Shown here one piece after another: positions 8,227-17,490 of a stretch of DNA of 64,000 bases. The translations under genes were made by a program, and so were the position numbers. The stretch is taken from positions 124,001 through 188,000 of the forward strand of contig NZ_FRBI01000005.1 of the NCBI RefSeq assembly GCF_900142575.1. The letters are read 5' to 3'. Origin of the DNA: Actinacidiphila paucisporea. GTDB lineage: Bacteria > Actinomycetota > Actinomycetes > Streptomycetales > Streptomycetaceae. The notes under the pieces were generated by a model, which was not told where the DNA came from, searched no databases, and worked only from the letters and a program-made list of their open reading frames with translations. Every line of letters begins with the position of its first letter. Positions within the stretch are counted from its first letter, which is position 1.

Positions 8227-8888
8227 GAGGCGTTCTCCTGCCCTGCCGGCGCGGTGGTGACGGTCCACCAGGGCAGCTCGCGGTATTGGGTGGTGGTGTC
8301 GACCGACTCGCCGCTCCACGTCGGCCTGGCGACCGAGGTGGTCGCGGCCCTGGCCTGGATGCGGACGACCGTGCCGCCGTTGAGCCGGGGACCGAGGCGC
8401 CCCGCGACGATGTTCTGCAGGTAACTGCTGCTCAGGTCGCTGCCGCCGCTCCCGGTCGACTGGTTCTGGTCGTTGTGCGTGTCGCTGTAGTAGCCCCAGG
8501 CGCGGCGCAGTTCGTTCTGCTGCGAGTGGCTGGGCACCGGGTTGTGCCGCATGTCGGCGACGTCCGTCGCCGTGAGGTCCACCCAGCCGGTGGTCTCCGT
8601 GCCGCCGCCCGCCTTGCGTACCTCCGCGCGGGCCTGCACGTGGATGTTCTGCTGGAGCGGATCGGGCGCGAAGAGCTTCCAGTTCTGCTCGAACTCGGGG
8701 TAGACGTAGTCGCTGACCGCCGTCGCGTGCTGCTTGCTGAGCGTGTTGGAGGGCGCGACGTGCAGGAAGACCATGCCGAGGTGGAAGAGCGCTCCCACGG
8801 CGACCACGCCCACGGTCACGGCCACCGTTATTCGGGCGGGCAGTGACAAGGTCGCCGCCTGGGGCTTGTCCCCCTGCTCTGACTGCAT
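8223..8888 (-). CDS. DUF5819 family membrane-anchored protein
   Basis: A 221-residue protein with one N-terminal transmembrane segment (ITVAVTVGVVAVGALFHLGM) and a large outside domain containing the family's YPEFEQNWKLFAPDP stretch. The ATG at 8888 has GGAG upstream; an earlier in-frame ATG has no ribosome site. It precedes and overlaps the HTTM gene. In HTTM proteins and their partners the phrase NWxLFAPDP recurs, so the pair likely acts together at the membrane; function unknown. Confidence 0.75.
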   Translation of the reverse strand: MQSEQGDKPQAATLSLPARITVAVTVGVVAVGALFHLGMVFLHVAPSNTLSKQHATAVSDYVYPEFEQNWKLFAPDPLQQNIHVQARAEVRKAGGGTETTGWVDLTATDVADMRHNPVPSHSQQNELRRAWGYYSDTHNDQNQSTGSGGSDLSSSYLQNIVAGRLGPRLNGGTVVRIQARAATTSVARPTWSGESVDTTTQYRELPWWTVTTAPAGQENAS

Positions 8889-8967
8889 CGTCTCTCCGCT
8901 CTCCGCACGGGCGTGCATGCCGGGCAGCACGCTACCCACCCGGGGGTCCGGCGGTGACCATACCGAG

Positions 8968-8976
8968 TTATCCACA
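8968..8976 (+). promoter_or_regulatory. DnaA-box match (TTATCCACA)
   Basis: TTATCCACA upstream of the DUF5819/HTTM operon; the third isolated intergenic match in the first 9 kb. Confidence 0.4.
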
Positions 8977-9059
8977 GGTGACGGAACGGCCTGGGGCGTC
9001 CGGAGTGACGGCGGGGAGAGAGCGGGACGGGCGGTGCGGCGGCGGACCCGCCGGCGGGG

Positions 9060-9392
9060 TCAGAGGACGAAGCCGTCGGTTCCGTCGCCGGTGACGACCG
9101 GGCGGCCCGCGGCCTCCCAGTCGAGCATGCCGCCGCTGACGTTGACCGCGTCCCTGCCCTGGCCGATCAGATACTGCGTGACCTGCGCGGACCGACCGCC
9201 GACCCGGCAGACGACATGCACGGTGCCGCTCTGCGGCAGCTCGTCGATCCGCGCGACGACCTCGCCCATCGGGATGTGCAGCGCGCCCTCCGCGTGTCCG
9301 GCCGCCCACTCGTCGTTCTCCCGGACGTCGAGCAGGACCGCGTCGGCCGGTACGGCGGTGGCCTCGACCGAGGGCAGCTGGGAACGGAACAT
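9060..9392 (-). CDS. Single-domain rhodanese-like sulfurtransferase
   Basis: A 110-residue cytoplasmic rhodanese domain (LLDVRENDEWAAGHAEGA, HIPMGEV). The active-site loop is VCRVGGRSA with the persulfide-forming cysteine present, so the protein is probably catalytic (sulfur transfer to thiol acceptors). Monocistronic on the minus strand; its partner is unknown. Confidence 0.9.
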   Translation of the reverse strand: MFRSQLPSVEATAVPADAVLLDVRENDEWAAGHAEGALHIPMGEVVARIDELPQSGTVHVVCRVGGRSAQVTQYLIGQGRDAVNVSGGMLDWEAAGRPVVTGDGTDGFVL

Positions 9393-9536
9393 CGGACGCG
9401 GCCTCCTGGGACACGGGAAGTGCGGCCCGCGCTCCGGCGGTACCGCTCACTGATCACTTGCTGCGTAGGTACAGTACGTTTCCACGCCGCGTGCGGGGGC
9501 ACCCCGGCGACTCGGATGCGACCCGGCAAAACTACC

Positions 9537-10364
9537 TCAGCCGCCCGAGGCGTCCCTGACCAGTTCCGCCAGCCTGGCCTCGCGCTGGGAGACCTGGGTG
9601 AGCAGCTGCTCGGCGATCTCGTTGAGCAGCGCGTCCGGGTCGTCGGGGGCGAGCCGCATCATCTGCCCGATCGCGCTCTCGTCCAGCTCGGCGGCGATGG
9701 CCGACAGCTTCTCCTTGCGCTCGGCCAGCCACTCCAGCCGGGCGTAGAGCACCTCGGCCTCGCCGGGCAGGTCGGCCAGCGGCACAGGCCCGGCCTCCCA
9801 CTCGGCGGCCAGGGCGTGCAGGGCGTCCTCGTCGGCGTAGGCGTAGGCCTCGTTGACCCGGGCGATGAAGGCGCTGCGCCGCTCCTTCTCCTCGTCCTCC
9901 TGGGCGAGGTCGGGGTGCGCCTTGCGGACCAGCTCGCGGTAGAGCCGCTGGGCTTCCTTGCCGGGCCGCACCCGGCGCGGCGGGTTCGGGTCCTCGACCG
10001 GGCGTACGCCGTCGGAGCCCAGCAGCCCGCCGAACAGCTCCTCGATGCCCGGCATGGGCATGACCAGAGCGCGGGCCTCCCAGGCCCGCTCGATGTCCGC
10101 CCGGTCGCCGCTGTGGGCCGCGACGGCCTCCGCGATCAGCGCGTCCAGCTCGTCCAGCCGCGCGTACATCGGGCCGAGCCGCTGGTGGTGCAACCGGGAG
10201 AAATTCTCCACCTCGACCCGGAAGGTCTCCACGGCGATCTCGAACTCGATCAGCGCCTGCTCGGCCGCCCGCACCGCCTTGGCCAGCCGCTCCTGCGAAC
10301 CGGGCACGGACGGCGCGGCAGCAGCGGACGCGGCGGCGGACTCGGTTCCGAAGGTGTTCGTCAC
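9537..10364 (-). CDS. Helical protein with J-domain-like HPD motif
   Basis: About 275 residues, mostly charged alpha-helix. An N-terminal coiled-coil-like region (ERLAKAVRAAEQALIEFEI) is followed by a J-domain-like segment (AQRLYRELVRKAHPDLA, then RSAFIARVNEAYAYAD), where HPD is the motif that stimulates Hsp70 ATPase in DnaJ proteins. A second helical region ends the protein. A chaperone-assisting role is plausible but unproven. The GTG at 10364 begins the conserved-looking part and has no Shine-Dalgarno sequence, so a leaderless mRNA is possible; an earlier GTG at 10436 adds 24 residues. Confidence 0.72.
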   Translation of the reverse strand: MTNTFGTESAAASAAAAPSVPGSQERLAKAVRAAEQALIEFEIAVETFRVEVENFSRLHHQRLGPMYARLDELDALIAEAVAAHSGDRADIERAWEARALVMPMPGIEELFGGLLGSDGVRPVEDPNPPRRVRPGKEAQRLYRELVRKAHPDLAQEDEEKERRSAFIARVNEAYAYADEDALHALAAEWEAGPVPLADLPGEAEVLYARLEWLAERKEKLSAIAAELDESAIGQMMRLAPDDPDALLNEIAEQLLTQVSQREARLAELVRDASGG

Positions 10365-10448
10365 CCGGACAGCGTAGGCCCTGTCCGGGTGATCGCGCGG
10401 AGCGCCGGCCTGCGGGCGACCCGGCGCCGGGGGCACCAGCGCAGGACG

Positions 10449-11894
10449 TCAGACCGGCGCCGGCCGGCCTTCGAGGTCCGCGGGCAGCCGCCCGGCCCGT
10501 ATCGCCGCCAGCAGATCGGCGTGGTCCGCCTCGGTCCGGTCGGCGTAGGCCGCCGCGAAGGCCGCCACGGCCTCGTCCAGCTCGTCGTTCTTGCCGCAGT
10601 AGCCCGCCACCAGCCGCGGATCCGCGCTGTGCGCGTGCGCTCTGGCCAGCAGCGCGCCGGTCATCCGGCCGTAGTCGTCCAGCAGCTCCGGCGGCAGCGT
10701 CGCCGGATCCACGCTTCCCTTGCGGTTCCTGAACTGCCGCACCTGATACGGCAGGCCGTCCACCTCGGTCCAGCCGAGCAGGATGTCGCTGACCACCTGC
10801 ATCTGCTTCTGGCCGAGCACCACCCTGCGCCCCTCGTGCCGCACCGGCTCCGCCGCGAAACCGGCCTTGGCGGCGTACGGCAGCAGCGCGGAGGGGCGGG
10901 CCTCCTTGACCTGGAGCACCAGCGGCTCCCCCAGGTGGTCGAGCAGCAGCACCACATAGGACCTGGTGCCGACGCTGCCGGTGCCGACCACCCGGAAGGC
11001 GACGTCGTGCACCGCGTAGCGCGCCAGCAGCGGGAGCCGGTCCTCGCCGACCGTGGCGAGATAGCCGTCGAGCGCGCCCGCGACCGCCGCGGCCTCCGCG
11101 TCCGGGATCCGCCGCAGCACCGGCGGGGCGTCGGTGAAGCGCCGGGCGCCGCCCTCGATCGCCTCGGTGGAGCGCGCCGCGAATCTCGCGCTCGTGTTGC
11201 GCCGGGCCTTCGCGGAGACCTGGTCCAGCGTGCCGACCAGGTCGCGGGCGTCGGCGTGCGCGACCAGCCGCTCGTCGGCGATGGCGCTCCACGCCTCGTG
11301 CACCGGGAGCTTCGCCAGCAGCCGCATGGTCCGCCGGTAGGCGCCCACCGCGTCGTACGCCGCGGCCCGGCAGACGTCCTCGGCCGCGCCCGCCTCCCGC
11401 CCGGCCAGCACCAGCGAGGCGGCGAGCCGCAGCAGGTCCCACTCCCAGGGGCCGCGTACGGTCTCGTCGAAGTCGTTGATGTCCATGACCAGGCCGCCGC
11501 GGGCGTCGCCGTAGAGGCCGAAGTTCGCGGCGTGCGCGTCACCGCATATCTGCGCGGCTATGCCGGTGACCGGGCGGTCGGCGAGGTCGGCGGCCATCAG
11601 GCCCGCAGAGCCGCGCAGGAAGGCGAAGGGGCTCGCCGCCATCCGCCCGATCCGCAAGGGGACCAGGTCGGCTATGCGGCCCGCGTTGGACTCCTCCACG
11701 GCGGCGACCGCGGCTGCCACCGCGAGGGTGCCGGGCGCGGCGGCCCCGCGCCCCCTGTCCTGCCAGGTCCATACCTCGGGGCGGCCGAAAACCGCCCGCG
11801 GGACCCCCTCGCGCAGCGCCTTGCCCCTCTGCTTCGCCGACACCTCGTGCGGCCAGCGGGCGAAACCCGCGACCTGCGGCACTCGTGCGTGCAC
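10449..11894 (-). CDS. DUF2252 family protein (kinase-like fold)
   Basis: About 481 residues matching DUF2252, a family distantly related to aminoglycoside phosphotransferases. The segment ICGDAHAANFGLYGD then LVMDINDFDET resembles the catalytic loop (Asp...Asn) and the metal-binding Asp motif of that fold. The GTG at 11894 is chosen because GGAGAGG lies seven bases upstream; an ATG at 11936 would add 14 residues. Substrate unknown; no neighbouring gene suggests one. Confidence 0.82.
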   Translation of the reverse strand: MHARVPQVAGFARWPHEVSAKQRGKALREGVPRAVFGRPEVWTWQDRGRGAAAPGTLAVAAAVAAVEESNAGRIADLVPLRIGRMAASPFAFLRGSAGLMAADLADRPVTGIAAQICGDAHAANFGLYGDARGGLVMDINDFDETVRGPWEWDLLRLAASLVLAGREAGAAEDVCRAAAYDAVGAYRRTMRLLAKLPVHEAWSAIADERLVAHADARDLVGTLDQVSAKARRNTSARFAARSTEAIEGGARRFTDAPPVLRRIPDAEAAAVAGALDGYLATVGEDRLPLLARYAVHDVAFRVVGTGSVGTRSYVVLLLDHLGEPLVLQVKEARPSALLPYAAKAGFAAEPVRHEGRRVVLGQKQMQVVSDILLGWTEVDGLPYQVRQFRNRKGSVDPATLPPELLDDYGRMTGALLARAHAHSADPRLVAGYCGKNDELDEAVAAFAAAYADRTEADHADLLAAIRAGRLPADLEGRPAPV

Positions 11895-11997
11895 CGGCCC
11901 TCTCCCCCCATCCCCGTAGCCCGCGTCAGCGGACATCCCGTCATGTACCCCACTGCGGGGGTCAATCCGGCTATTCGGTCGCCCCGCGGCCTCATTC

Positions 11998-14900
11998 GTG
12001 CTTGCCTTGAACCCAGGACCCTACTCAGCGGCGAACCGCAGGTGCACGACGTTGAACGACATCACCCGGCATCCCGCAGCCACCGACGCAGATGATCACA
12101 CAGACCGTCCCACCCCCGAAGAGCGGCGCGAAGACCAGGCACACGGAGCGGCCCGGCCCACCCCGGAGACCGACCCACGGCACCGCACCCGGTTAACCGG
12201 CGACGGCCGTCCTGACACCGGCCGTACCGACACCGGCGACGCCCGCACGGCCCGCGCCTGCGCCCCCGACGCCGCCCGTCCCGGCGCCGGCGGCCCCGCC
12301 CCGGCGGCCGTTCCGTTCGGCAGCCCGGCCACCGCCGGCGGCACCGGCGGCACCGGCATGACCGCGCTGCTCCGCCTCGCGGTGCTGTGCGTCGACCCGG
12401 ACGGCCGGATCTCGTACTGGAACCGCGGCGCGGAAGAGCTGTTCGGCCACCGCTGGGAGCATGTCTTCGGCCACCGTGCCTCCGGTCTGCTCACTCCTGC
12501 CCGTACCGCCGCCGGCGCGACGCCCACCGCCTCGGGCACCGCGCGCCAGGACACCCTCGACGTCCTCGACGACCTCACCACCTCCGCCTGGGCCGGCGCC
12601 CTCGCGGCCACCGACCGGGACGGCACGGTCAAGGACGTGCTGTGGTGGACCTACCGGATCGCCGAGCCCGGCGGCCGCAGCCTGCTCGCCATCGCCGCGC
12701 ACGCCCGACCGCTGCGCACCGGCAGCCTGCGGATCGCGGTGGGCGGCCGGTTGCTGCCGTACACCGCGGAGGGAAGCCGGCGCCAGGACATCGCGATCGC
12801 CGCCGTGCTGTGCCCCGCCCCCGACCCTGCGCAGGGCCATGCACTGACCGCACGGCTCGGCACCGTCCTGCCCGGGGTCAGCCCGGGCCGGCTGGACCGC
12901 ATCGTGCGGCAGATCGCCCCGCTCGGCCACCCCGCCCTGGAGGTGGAGGGCAGTGTCCGGCTGCCCGTCACCCCGCAGGACTACGCCCAGGTCGCCGCGG
13001 CCGCCCGCGCCGACCGCTCCGCACGCCGTGAGCTGCTGCCGGGACCCCGCCCAGGCCCCGCCGCATCCCCCGACCACCGTCCCGGCTCCGATACCGACCC
13101 CGCCGACCGTACCGCAGACTCTACTACTCTCAGCAATGAAATGACTACCCACAGTGGCGACCGTTCAAGCGCGTCCGCCCTGACCGCCGTTCCCTTTCCG
13201 TCCGCCGGCCCCGCGAGCCCCTTCACCACGCACACCCCTCCGCACCCCGCGGCCGCCCCGCCGTCACCGGTCCGGCCGGACACCGGCGCACGGGCCGGCC
13301 GTCCCGCACCCGCCGGCGTCGGCCGCGACGCGCGCAGCCCGCTGCCCGGCAGCGCGCTGGACGAGCAGCTCTCGCTGCTGCGCGAGACAGGCTCCGTGGT
13401 CGGCTCCACCCTGGACCTGCACACGACCGCGCGCGAGCTGTGCGCGGTCACGGTGCCGCGCTTCGCGGACGTGGCCAGCGTGCTCGTGGTGGACCAGCTC
13501 TTCTCCGACACCGAGCCGCCCAAGGACGACCATGTAGCCGACACGGTGCTGGTCCGCCGGATCGCGATCGCCGACCTGTCGGGGGCCGGGTCGGGCACGG
13601 GCACGGGCTGGGACATCGCGCTGCCCGAGGGCGAGCTGCTGTCGCTGCCCGCGCAGGACGCGATGCCGCGGCTCGGCGACCCGGTTCTGGTGCCGGTCGT
13701 CGACCCCGCGCTGGCCCCCGACATCGCCACCGACCTGGGCGTGCCCGCGCTCGGCGGTCTGCTGGCCGGCCATTCGCTGATCCTGGCGCCGCTCACCGCG
13801 CGCGGCACGGTGCTCGGCCGGGTCTGCTTCGTACGCGGCCCGGGCCGCCGCCCCTTCGACGCCCGCGACGCCGCGACGGCGGCCGAGGTCGCCGCCCGCG
13901 GCGCGGTCCACCTGGACAACGCGCGGCTGCACCGCCTGGAGTCCCGCGCCGCCGCCACGCTCCAGCGCTCGATGATGCCGACCCGGCCGCCGCGCACCCC
14001 GGGCGTGCAGATCGCGCACCACTACATGCCGGGGGACCGGCAGGCGCAGGTCGGCGGCGACTGGTTCGACGCGATCCAGCTGCCCGGCGGCCGCGTGGCG
14101 CTGATCGTCGGCGACGTGATGGGGCACGGGCTCCAGGCGGCGGCCGTGATGGGCCAGTTCCGCACGTCGGTCATCACGATGGCCGCGCTCGACCTGCCTC
14201 CCGCCCAGCTGCTGCGCCACCTGGACAACCTGGCCCAGCGGCTCGGCACCGACCACCTCGCCACCTGCGTCTACGCGGTCTACGACCCGATCCACCGCAC
14301 CCTGACCCTCGCCAACGCCGGCCATATCCCACCGGTCCTGGCCGGCCACGACGGGCGGGGCGAGCTGCTGCAGATTCCCGGCGGCGCGCCGATCGGCGTC
14401 GGCGGAGTGCCGTTCGAGACGGTGGAGATACCGGCTCCGGACGGCAGTTGGCTGGTGCTGTGCACCGACGGCCTGGTGGAGGTGCGCGGCCAGGGCATAG
14501 ACGCCGGACTTGCCGCCTTGTGCGCGCACGTGATCGAGCCTCAGCAGACCCCCGAGGACGTGTGCGCGCAGATCCTCAGCCGGGTGCACTCCGAGGACCG
14601 GCGGGACGACGTGGCCCTGCTGGTCGCGCGTTTCGACGGCATCGCACCGCAGGACGTGGCGCAGTGGCGGTTGCGGGTGGACGACTGCGAGGTGGCGCGG
14701 GCCCGCGACCTGACCCGGCGCCAGCTCGCCTCCTGGGGCCTGGACCGGCTCAGTGACACCACGGAGCTGCTGGTCAGCGAGCTGGTCACCAATGCGATCC
14801 GGGCCGCCTCCTACGAGGTGGAGCTACGGCTGATGCGAGTCGGCAAACTGCTGGTCGAGGTCAGCGACGACAACCACAACCTGCCGCAGTTGCAGCGCGC

Positions 14901-15021
14901 GGAAGCCGACGACGCCCGCGGGCGCGGTCTCGCGCTGGTGTCGCACATGTCGCGGCGCTGGGGGACCAGCCGCAAGGCGGTGGGCAAGGTGGTGTGGTTC
15001 GAACTTCCGCTGCCCAGCTGA
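11998..15021 (+). CDS. PAS-GAF-PP2C(SpoIIE)-HATPase multidomain phosphatase/anti-sigma-type regulator
   Basis: Up to 1007 residues. A Pro/Thr/Ala-rich disordered N-terminus is followed by a PAS domain (about 120-200, AVLCVDPDGRISYWNRGAEELFG), a low-complexity linker, a GAF-like domain (about 460-650), a SpoIIE-type PP2C phosphatase domain (about 655-850; GGDWFDAIQLPGG, VGDVMGHGLQAAAVMGQ, CTDGLVEVRG, DDVALLVARF) and a C-terminal RsbW-like ATPase (ELLVSELVTNAIRAA, DDARGRGLALVSHMS). Such proteins dephosphorylate anti-anti-sigma factors and may also phosphorylate them, linking a sensed signal to sigma-factor release. The start is uncertain: the GTG at 11998 and downstream TTGs lack a clear ribosome site, and the first ATG before the PAS domain is at 12358. 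Confidence 0.87.
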   Translation: MLALNPGPYSAANRRCTTLNDITRHPAATDADDHTDRPTPEERREDQAHGAARPTPETDPRHRTRLTGDGRPDTGRTDTGDARTARACAPDAARPGAGGPAPAAVPFGSPATAGGTGGTGMTALLRLAVLCVDPDGRISYWNRGAEELFGHRWEHVFGHRASGLLTPARTAAGATPTASGTARQDTLDVLDDLTTSAWAGALAATDRDGTVKDVLWWTYRIAEPGGRSLLAIAAHARPLRTGSLRIAVGGRLLPYTAEGSRRQDIAIAAVLCPAPDPAQGHALTARLGTVLPGVSPGRLDRIVRQIAPLGHPALEVEGSVRLPVTPQDYAQVAAAARADRSARRELLPGPRPGPAASPDHRPGSDTDPADRTADSTTLSNEMTTHSGDRSSASALTAVPFPSAGPASPFTTHTPPHPAAAPPSPVRPDTGARAGRPAPAGVGRDARSPLPGSALDEQLSLLRETGSVVGSTLDLHTTARELCAVTVPRFADVASVLVVDQLFSDTEPPKDDHVADTVLVRRIAIADLSGAGSGTGTGWDIALPEGELLSLPAQDAMPRLGDPVLVPVVDPALAPDIATDLGVPALGGLLAGHSLILAPLTARGTVLGRVCFVRGPGRRPFDARDAATAAEVAARGAVHLDNARLHRLESRAAATLQRSMMPTRPPRTPGVQIAHHYMPGDRQAQVGGDWFDAIQLPGGRVALIVGDVMGHGLQAAAVMGQFRTSVITMAALDLPPAQLLRHLDNLAQRLGTDHLATCVYAVYDPIHRTLTLANAGHIPPVLAGHDGRGELLQIPGGAPIGVGGVPFETVEIPAPDGSWLVLCTDGLVEVRGQGIDAGLAALCAHVIEPQQTPEDVCAQILSRVHSEDRRDDVALLVARFDGIAPQDVAQWRLRVDDCEVARARDLTRRQLASWGLDRLSDTTELLVSELVTNAIRAASYEVELRLMRVGKLLVEVSDDNHNLPQLQRAEADDARGRGLALVSHMSRRWGTSRKAVGKVVWFELPLPS

Positions 15022-15025
15022 TATC

Positions 15026-15040
15026 GTTGCACTCTACAAC
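15026..15040. promoter_or_regulatory. Inverted repeat upstream of the MarR gene
   Basis: GTTG-N7-CAAC (15026-15040) begins five bases after the stop of the phosphatase gene and lies 65 bases before the MarR start. It could be an autoregulatory site; the arms are short. Confidence 0.3.
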
Positions 15041-15104
15041 ACAAGGTTCCGCAGGTGCCGGCCGGGCCTCGCCCGACCGAGAACCGGTGTGAGGAGTCGC
15101 AGCC

Positions 15105-15539
15105 ATGAGCGCACGGGAGTCGTCCCTGGACACCGTCCAGCGGGAACTGACCGCGTTCGCCCGCCGGGCCCGGGCCACCGCCGCCCGTATGCACCCCGAA
15201 CTGTCGCTGGTGGCCTACACGATCCTCGCGCACCTGGAGGAGCAGCAGGGCTGCCGGGCGACCGACCTGGCCGCGCACTACCTGCTGGACAAGTCCACGG
15301 TCAGCCGGCAGGTGGCCTCGCTGGAGAAGCTCGGCTTCATCGAGCGGCGGGTGGACGAGTCCGACCACCGGGTGCAGGTGCTGCACCTGGCGCCGGGCGG
15401 GATCGAGATCCTGGCCGCAGCCAGGACCCGCCGGCAGGAGTCCATCCAGGCACGGCTGGCCGCCTGGGACCCTGAGGACCTGGAGCGCTTCGCCCGCTAC
15501 CTGGTCCGCTACAACGCGGACGCCGCGGACCACCCGTGA
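15105..15539 (+). CDS. MarR family transcriptional regulator
   Basis: A 144-residue winged-helix regulator. The recognition region is CRATDLAAHYLLDKSTVSRQVASLEKLGFI with the wing RRVDESDHRVQVLHL. The ATG at 15105 has GAGGAG nine bases upstream. It lies 83 bases after the phosphatase gene in the same direction and convergent with terD, so it may be co-transcribed or have its own promoter. Ligand and targets unknown. Confidence 0.92.
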   Translation: MSARESSLDTVQRELTAFARRARATAARMHPELSLVAYTILAHLEEQQGCRATDLAAHYLLDKSTVSRQVASLEKLGFIERRVDESDHRVQVLHLAPGGIEILAAARTRRQESIQARLAAWDPEDLERFARYLVRYNADAADHP

Positions 15540-15597
15540 GCCCCGCCCGCCGGCGTGCACGGTGGCGGACGGGGACTGACGGACGCAAACTCCTACG

Positions 15598-16173
15598 TCA
15601 GAGGTTGACGCCGAAGTCCTGTGCGATGCCGCGCAGCCCGGAGGCGTAGCCCTGGCCGACGGCCCGGAACTTCCACTCCGCCCCGTTGCGGTACAGCTCG
15701 CCGAAGACCATGGCGGTCTCCGTCGACGCGTCCTCGGTCAGGTCGTAGCGGGCGATCTCGGTGCCGCCCGCCTGGTTGACCACCCGGATGAACGCGTTGC
15801 GCACCTGGCCGAAGCTCTGCTGGCGGGTCTCGCCGTCGTAGATGGAGACCGGAAAGACGATCTTGTCCACCTCGGCGGGCACTCCGGCCAGGTTCACCTT
15901 GATGGCCTCGTCGTCGCCCTCGCCCTCACCGGTGAGGTTGTCGCCGGTGTGCTCGACGGAGCCGTCAGGACTCTTGAGGTTGTTGAAGAAGACGAAGTGC
16001 TTGTCCGAGACGACCTTGCCCGTGGCGTCGAGCAGCAGCGCGCTCGCGTCCAGGTCGAAGTCCGTGCCGGTGGTCGTGCGGACGTCCCAGCCCAGGCCGA
16101 CGGTGACCGCCGTCAGTCCGGGGGCCTCCTTCGTCAGTGAGACATTGCCGCCCTTGGAGAGGCTGACACCCAT
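15598..16173 (-). CDS. terD: TerD family calcium-binding stress protein
   Basis: A 191-residue TerD protein ([18 protein letters not shown] start, [52 protein letters not shown]). Family members bind Ca2+ through acidic loops of the DFDLDAS and [13 protein letters not shown] type, both present here, and are linked to tellurite and other envelope or oxidative stress resistance. Streptomyces genomes have many copies. Monocistronic. Confidence 0.93.
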   Translation of the reverse strand: MGVSLSKGGNVSLTKEAPGLTAVTVGLGWDVRTTTGTDFDLDASALLLDATGKVVSDKHFVFFNNLKSPDGSVEHTGDNLTGEGEGDDEAIKVNLAGVPAEVDKIVFPVSIYDGETRQQSFGQVRNAFIRVVNQAGGTEIARYDLTEDASTETAMVFGELYRNGAEWKFRAVGQGYASGLRGIAQDFGVNL

Positions 16174-16303
16174 GGTGGATCTCCCTGCTCAATTCGGCGC
16201 GGGCCGCGCCACTTGACGATTCCTTTGCCCAATGGCTCCAACGGACACCACCCTGCCCCGGTTCCCGGACGGCTGCCACCCTTCACGGCCGGCCGCCGCG
16301 ACC

Positions 16304-16834
16304 TCAGGTCAGCTCGCCGACCTGGTCCCTGGCCCAACTCGCCCATTCCTCCTGCATGGCGGTCAGCCGCAGCCCGTACTCCAGCGCGAGCCGCCCGTAG
16401 ACCGACAGATGGTCGTCCCCCCAGTCCACCTGGGCGTCCAGCCGCTCCAGCTCGGCGTGCTCGCCGGCCGCGCGGGCCGCCTCGACACTGAGGTAGGTGA
16501 CCGACTCCACCGGAGTGAGGACGCCGAGGAAGAAGACCCTCAGCAGGGTCTCGCTGCGGCGGGTGCGATCCGGCTCGGTGTCGATCAGCCAGCTGCGCAG
16601 CTCGTCGAGGCCGCGCTTGGTGATCGCGTAGTCCTTGCGGCCGCGCGGGCCCTCGGCGGACACCTCGATCAGACCGGACCCGGCCAGCTTGCCCAGCTCC
16701 CCGTAGACCTGGCTCTGCGTGGCGGGCCAGACGTTGGCGAGTGAGGTGTCGAACAGCTTCATCAGGTCGTAGCCGCTGGCCGTGCGATCGGCGAGCAGCC
16801 CGAGAACCGCGTGGCGAAGACTCATGCGCACCAT
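16304..16834 (-). CDS. PadR family transcriptional regulator
   Basis: A 176-residue PadR protein: N-terminal winged helix (AVLGLLADRTASGYDLMKLF, ATQSQVYGELGKLAGSGLI, wing GPRGRKDYAITKRGLDEL) and the longer C-terminal Vir-type dimerisation helices. The ATG at 16834 follows GGAAGG by four bases; another ATG at 16825 is possible. It diverges from a small membrane protein gene, with two palindromes between them, so it most likely represses that gene and itself. Confidence 0.9.
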   Translation of the reverse strand: MVRMSLRHAVLGLLADRTASGYDLMKLFDTSLANVWPATQSQVYGELGKLAGSGLIEVSAEGPRGRKDYAITKRGLDELRSWLIDTEPDRTRRSETLLRVFFLGVLTPVESVTYLSVEAARAAGEHAELERLDAQVDWGDDHLSVYGRLALEYGLRLTAMQEEWASWARDQVGELT

Positions 16835-16848
16835 TGTACCTTCCACTC

Positions 16849-16887
16849 TTGACAGGTCAATCCTTGACCTTCCACTTCAGACATGTC
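16849..16887. promoter_or_regulatory. Candidate PadR operators
   Basis: TTGACAGGTCAA (16849-16860, TTGAC-AG-GTCAA) and GACATGTC (16880-16887) lie in the 110-bp divergent region between the PadR gene and the membrane protein gene, with TTGACC between them. The spacing between palindrome centres is about 29 bp, near three helical turns. Confidence 0.5.
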
Positions 16888-16944
16888 AGAGTTGGAACGT
16901 AACGACACCCGGGCGGCAGCACCCGGACCAACGGAGGGACTCCC

Positions 16945-17490
16945 ATGAACTACCTGCGCGGCTTCATCCCCTGGATCGCCTTCGCCGCCGTCTCGTCGGT
17001 CGGCTGGCAGTGGGGCGCGCTGGCCGGCCTGCTGCTCGGGCTGCAGCTGGTCGTGCGGGACCGCAGGTCGGGAGTCCCGGCCGACTCGCTGATCCTGGAG
17101 CACAGCACGGTCCTCTGGTTCGCCGCGCTGACCGCCTTCGCCTTCGCCGCCCCCGACAGCCCGGTGCGGCACGTCACGGGCGCACTCTCGCTGGGCTGGC
17201 TCGCCGCGACCGCCTGGGCCGGACTGGCCGTCGGCCGCCCCTTCACCCTGGGCATAGCCCGCCGCCAGACCCCCGCCGAGCTGTGGCACAACCCGGTCTT
17301 CCTGCGGATCAACGTCGTGCTCACCCGGGTGTGGGCCGCTTCCTTCACCGTCACCGCGGCGCTCCTGGCCGGCGCGAGCGCCGCCCATCTCGGCGACGCG
17401 GCCTCGGTCCCGCTCCAGATAGCCGGGTTCGCCGCCCCCGCGATCTTCACCGCCCGCTACCCCGACCGCGTCCGCGCCCGCCTGGCCTGA
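16945..17490 (+). CDS. Small multi-pass membrane protein, probable PadR target
   Basis: A 181-residue hydrophobic protein with about five transmembrane segments (IPWIAFAAVSSVGW, ALAGLLLGLQLVV, STVLWFAALTAFAFAA, WLAATAWAGLAVG, WAASFTVTAALLAG). GGAGGG precedes the ATG at 16945. The segment GRPFTLGIARRQTPAELW is found in uncharacterised actinobacterial membrane proteins. Divergence from PadR suggests repression by it. No enzymatic motif seen. Confidence 0.75.
   Translation: MNYLRGFIPWIAFAAVSSVGWQWGALAGLLLGLQLVVRDRRSGVPADSLILEHSTVLWFAALTAFAFAAPDSPVRHVTGALSLGWLAATAWAGLAVGRPFTLGIARRQTPAELWHNPVFLRINVVLTRVWAASFTVTAALLAGASAAHLGDAASVPLQIAGFAAPAIFTARYPDRVRARLA

Noticed and set aside
9532..11442. Long minus-strand frame of over 600 codons
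   Set aside because: Extremely Arg/Gly/Ala-rich with no motifs; it is the shadow of the J-domain-like and DUF2252 genes in another frame.
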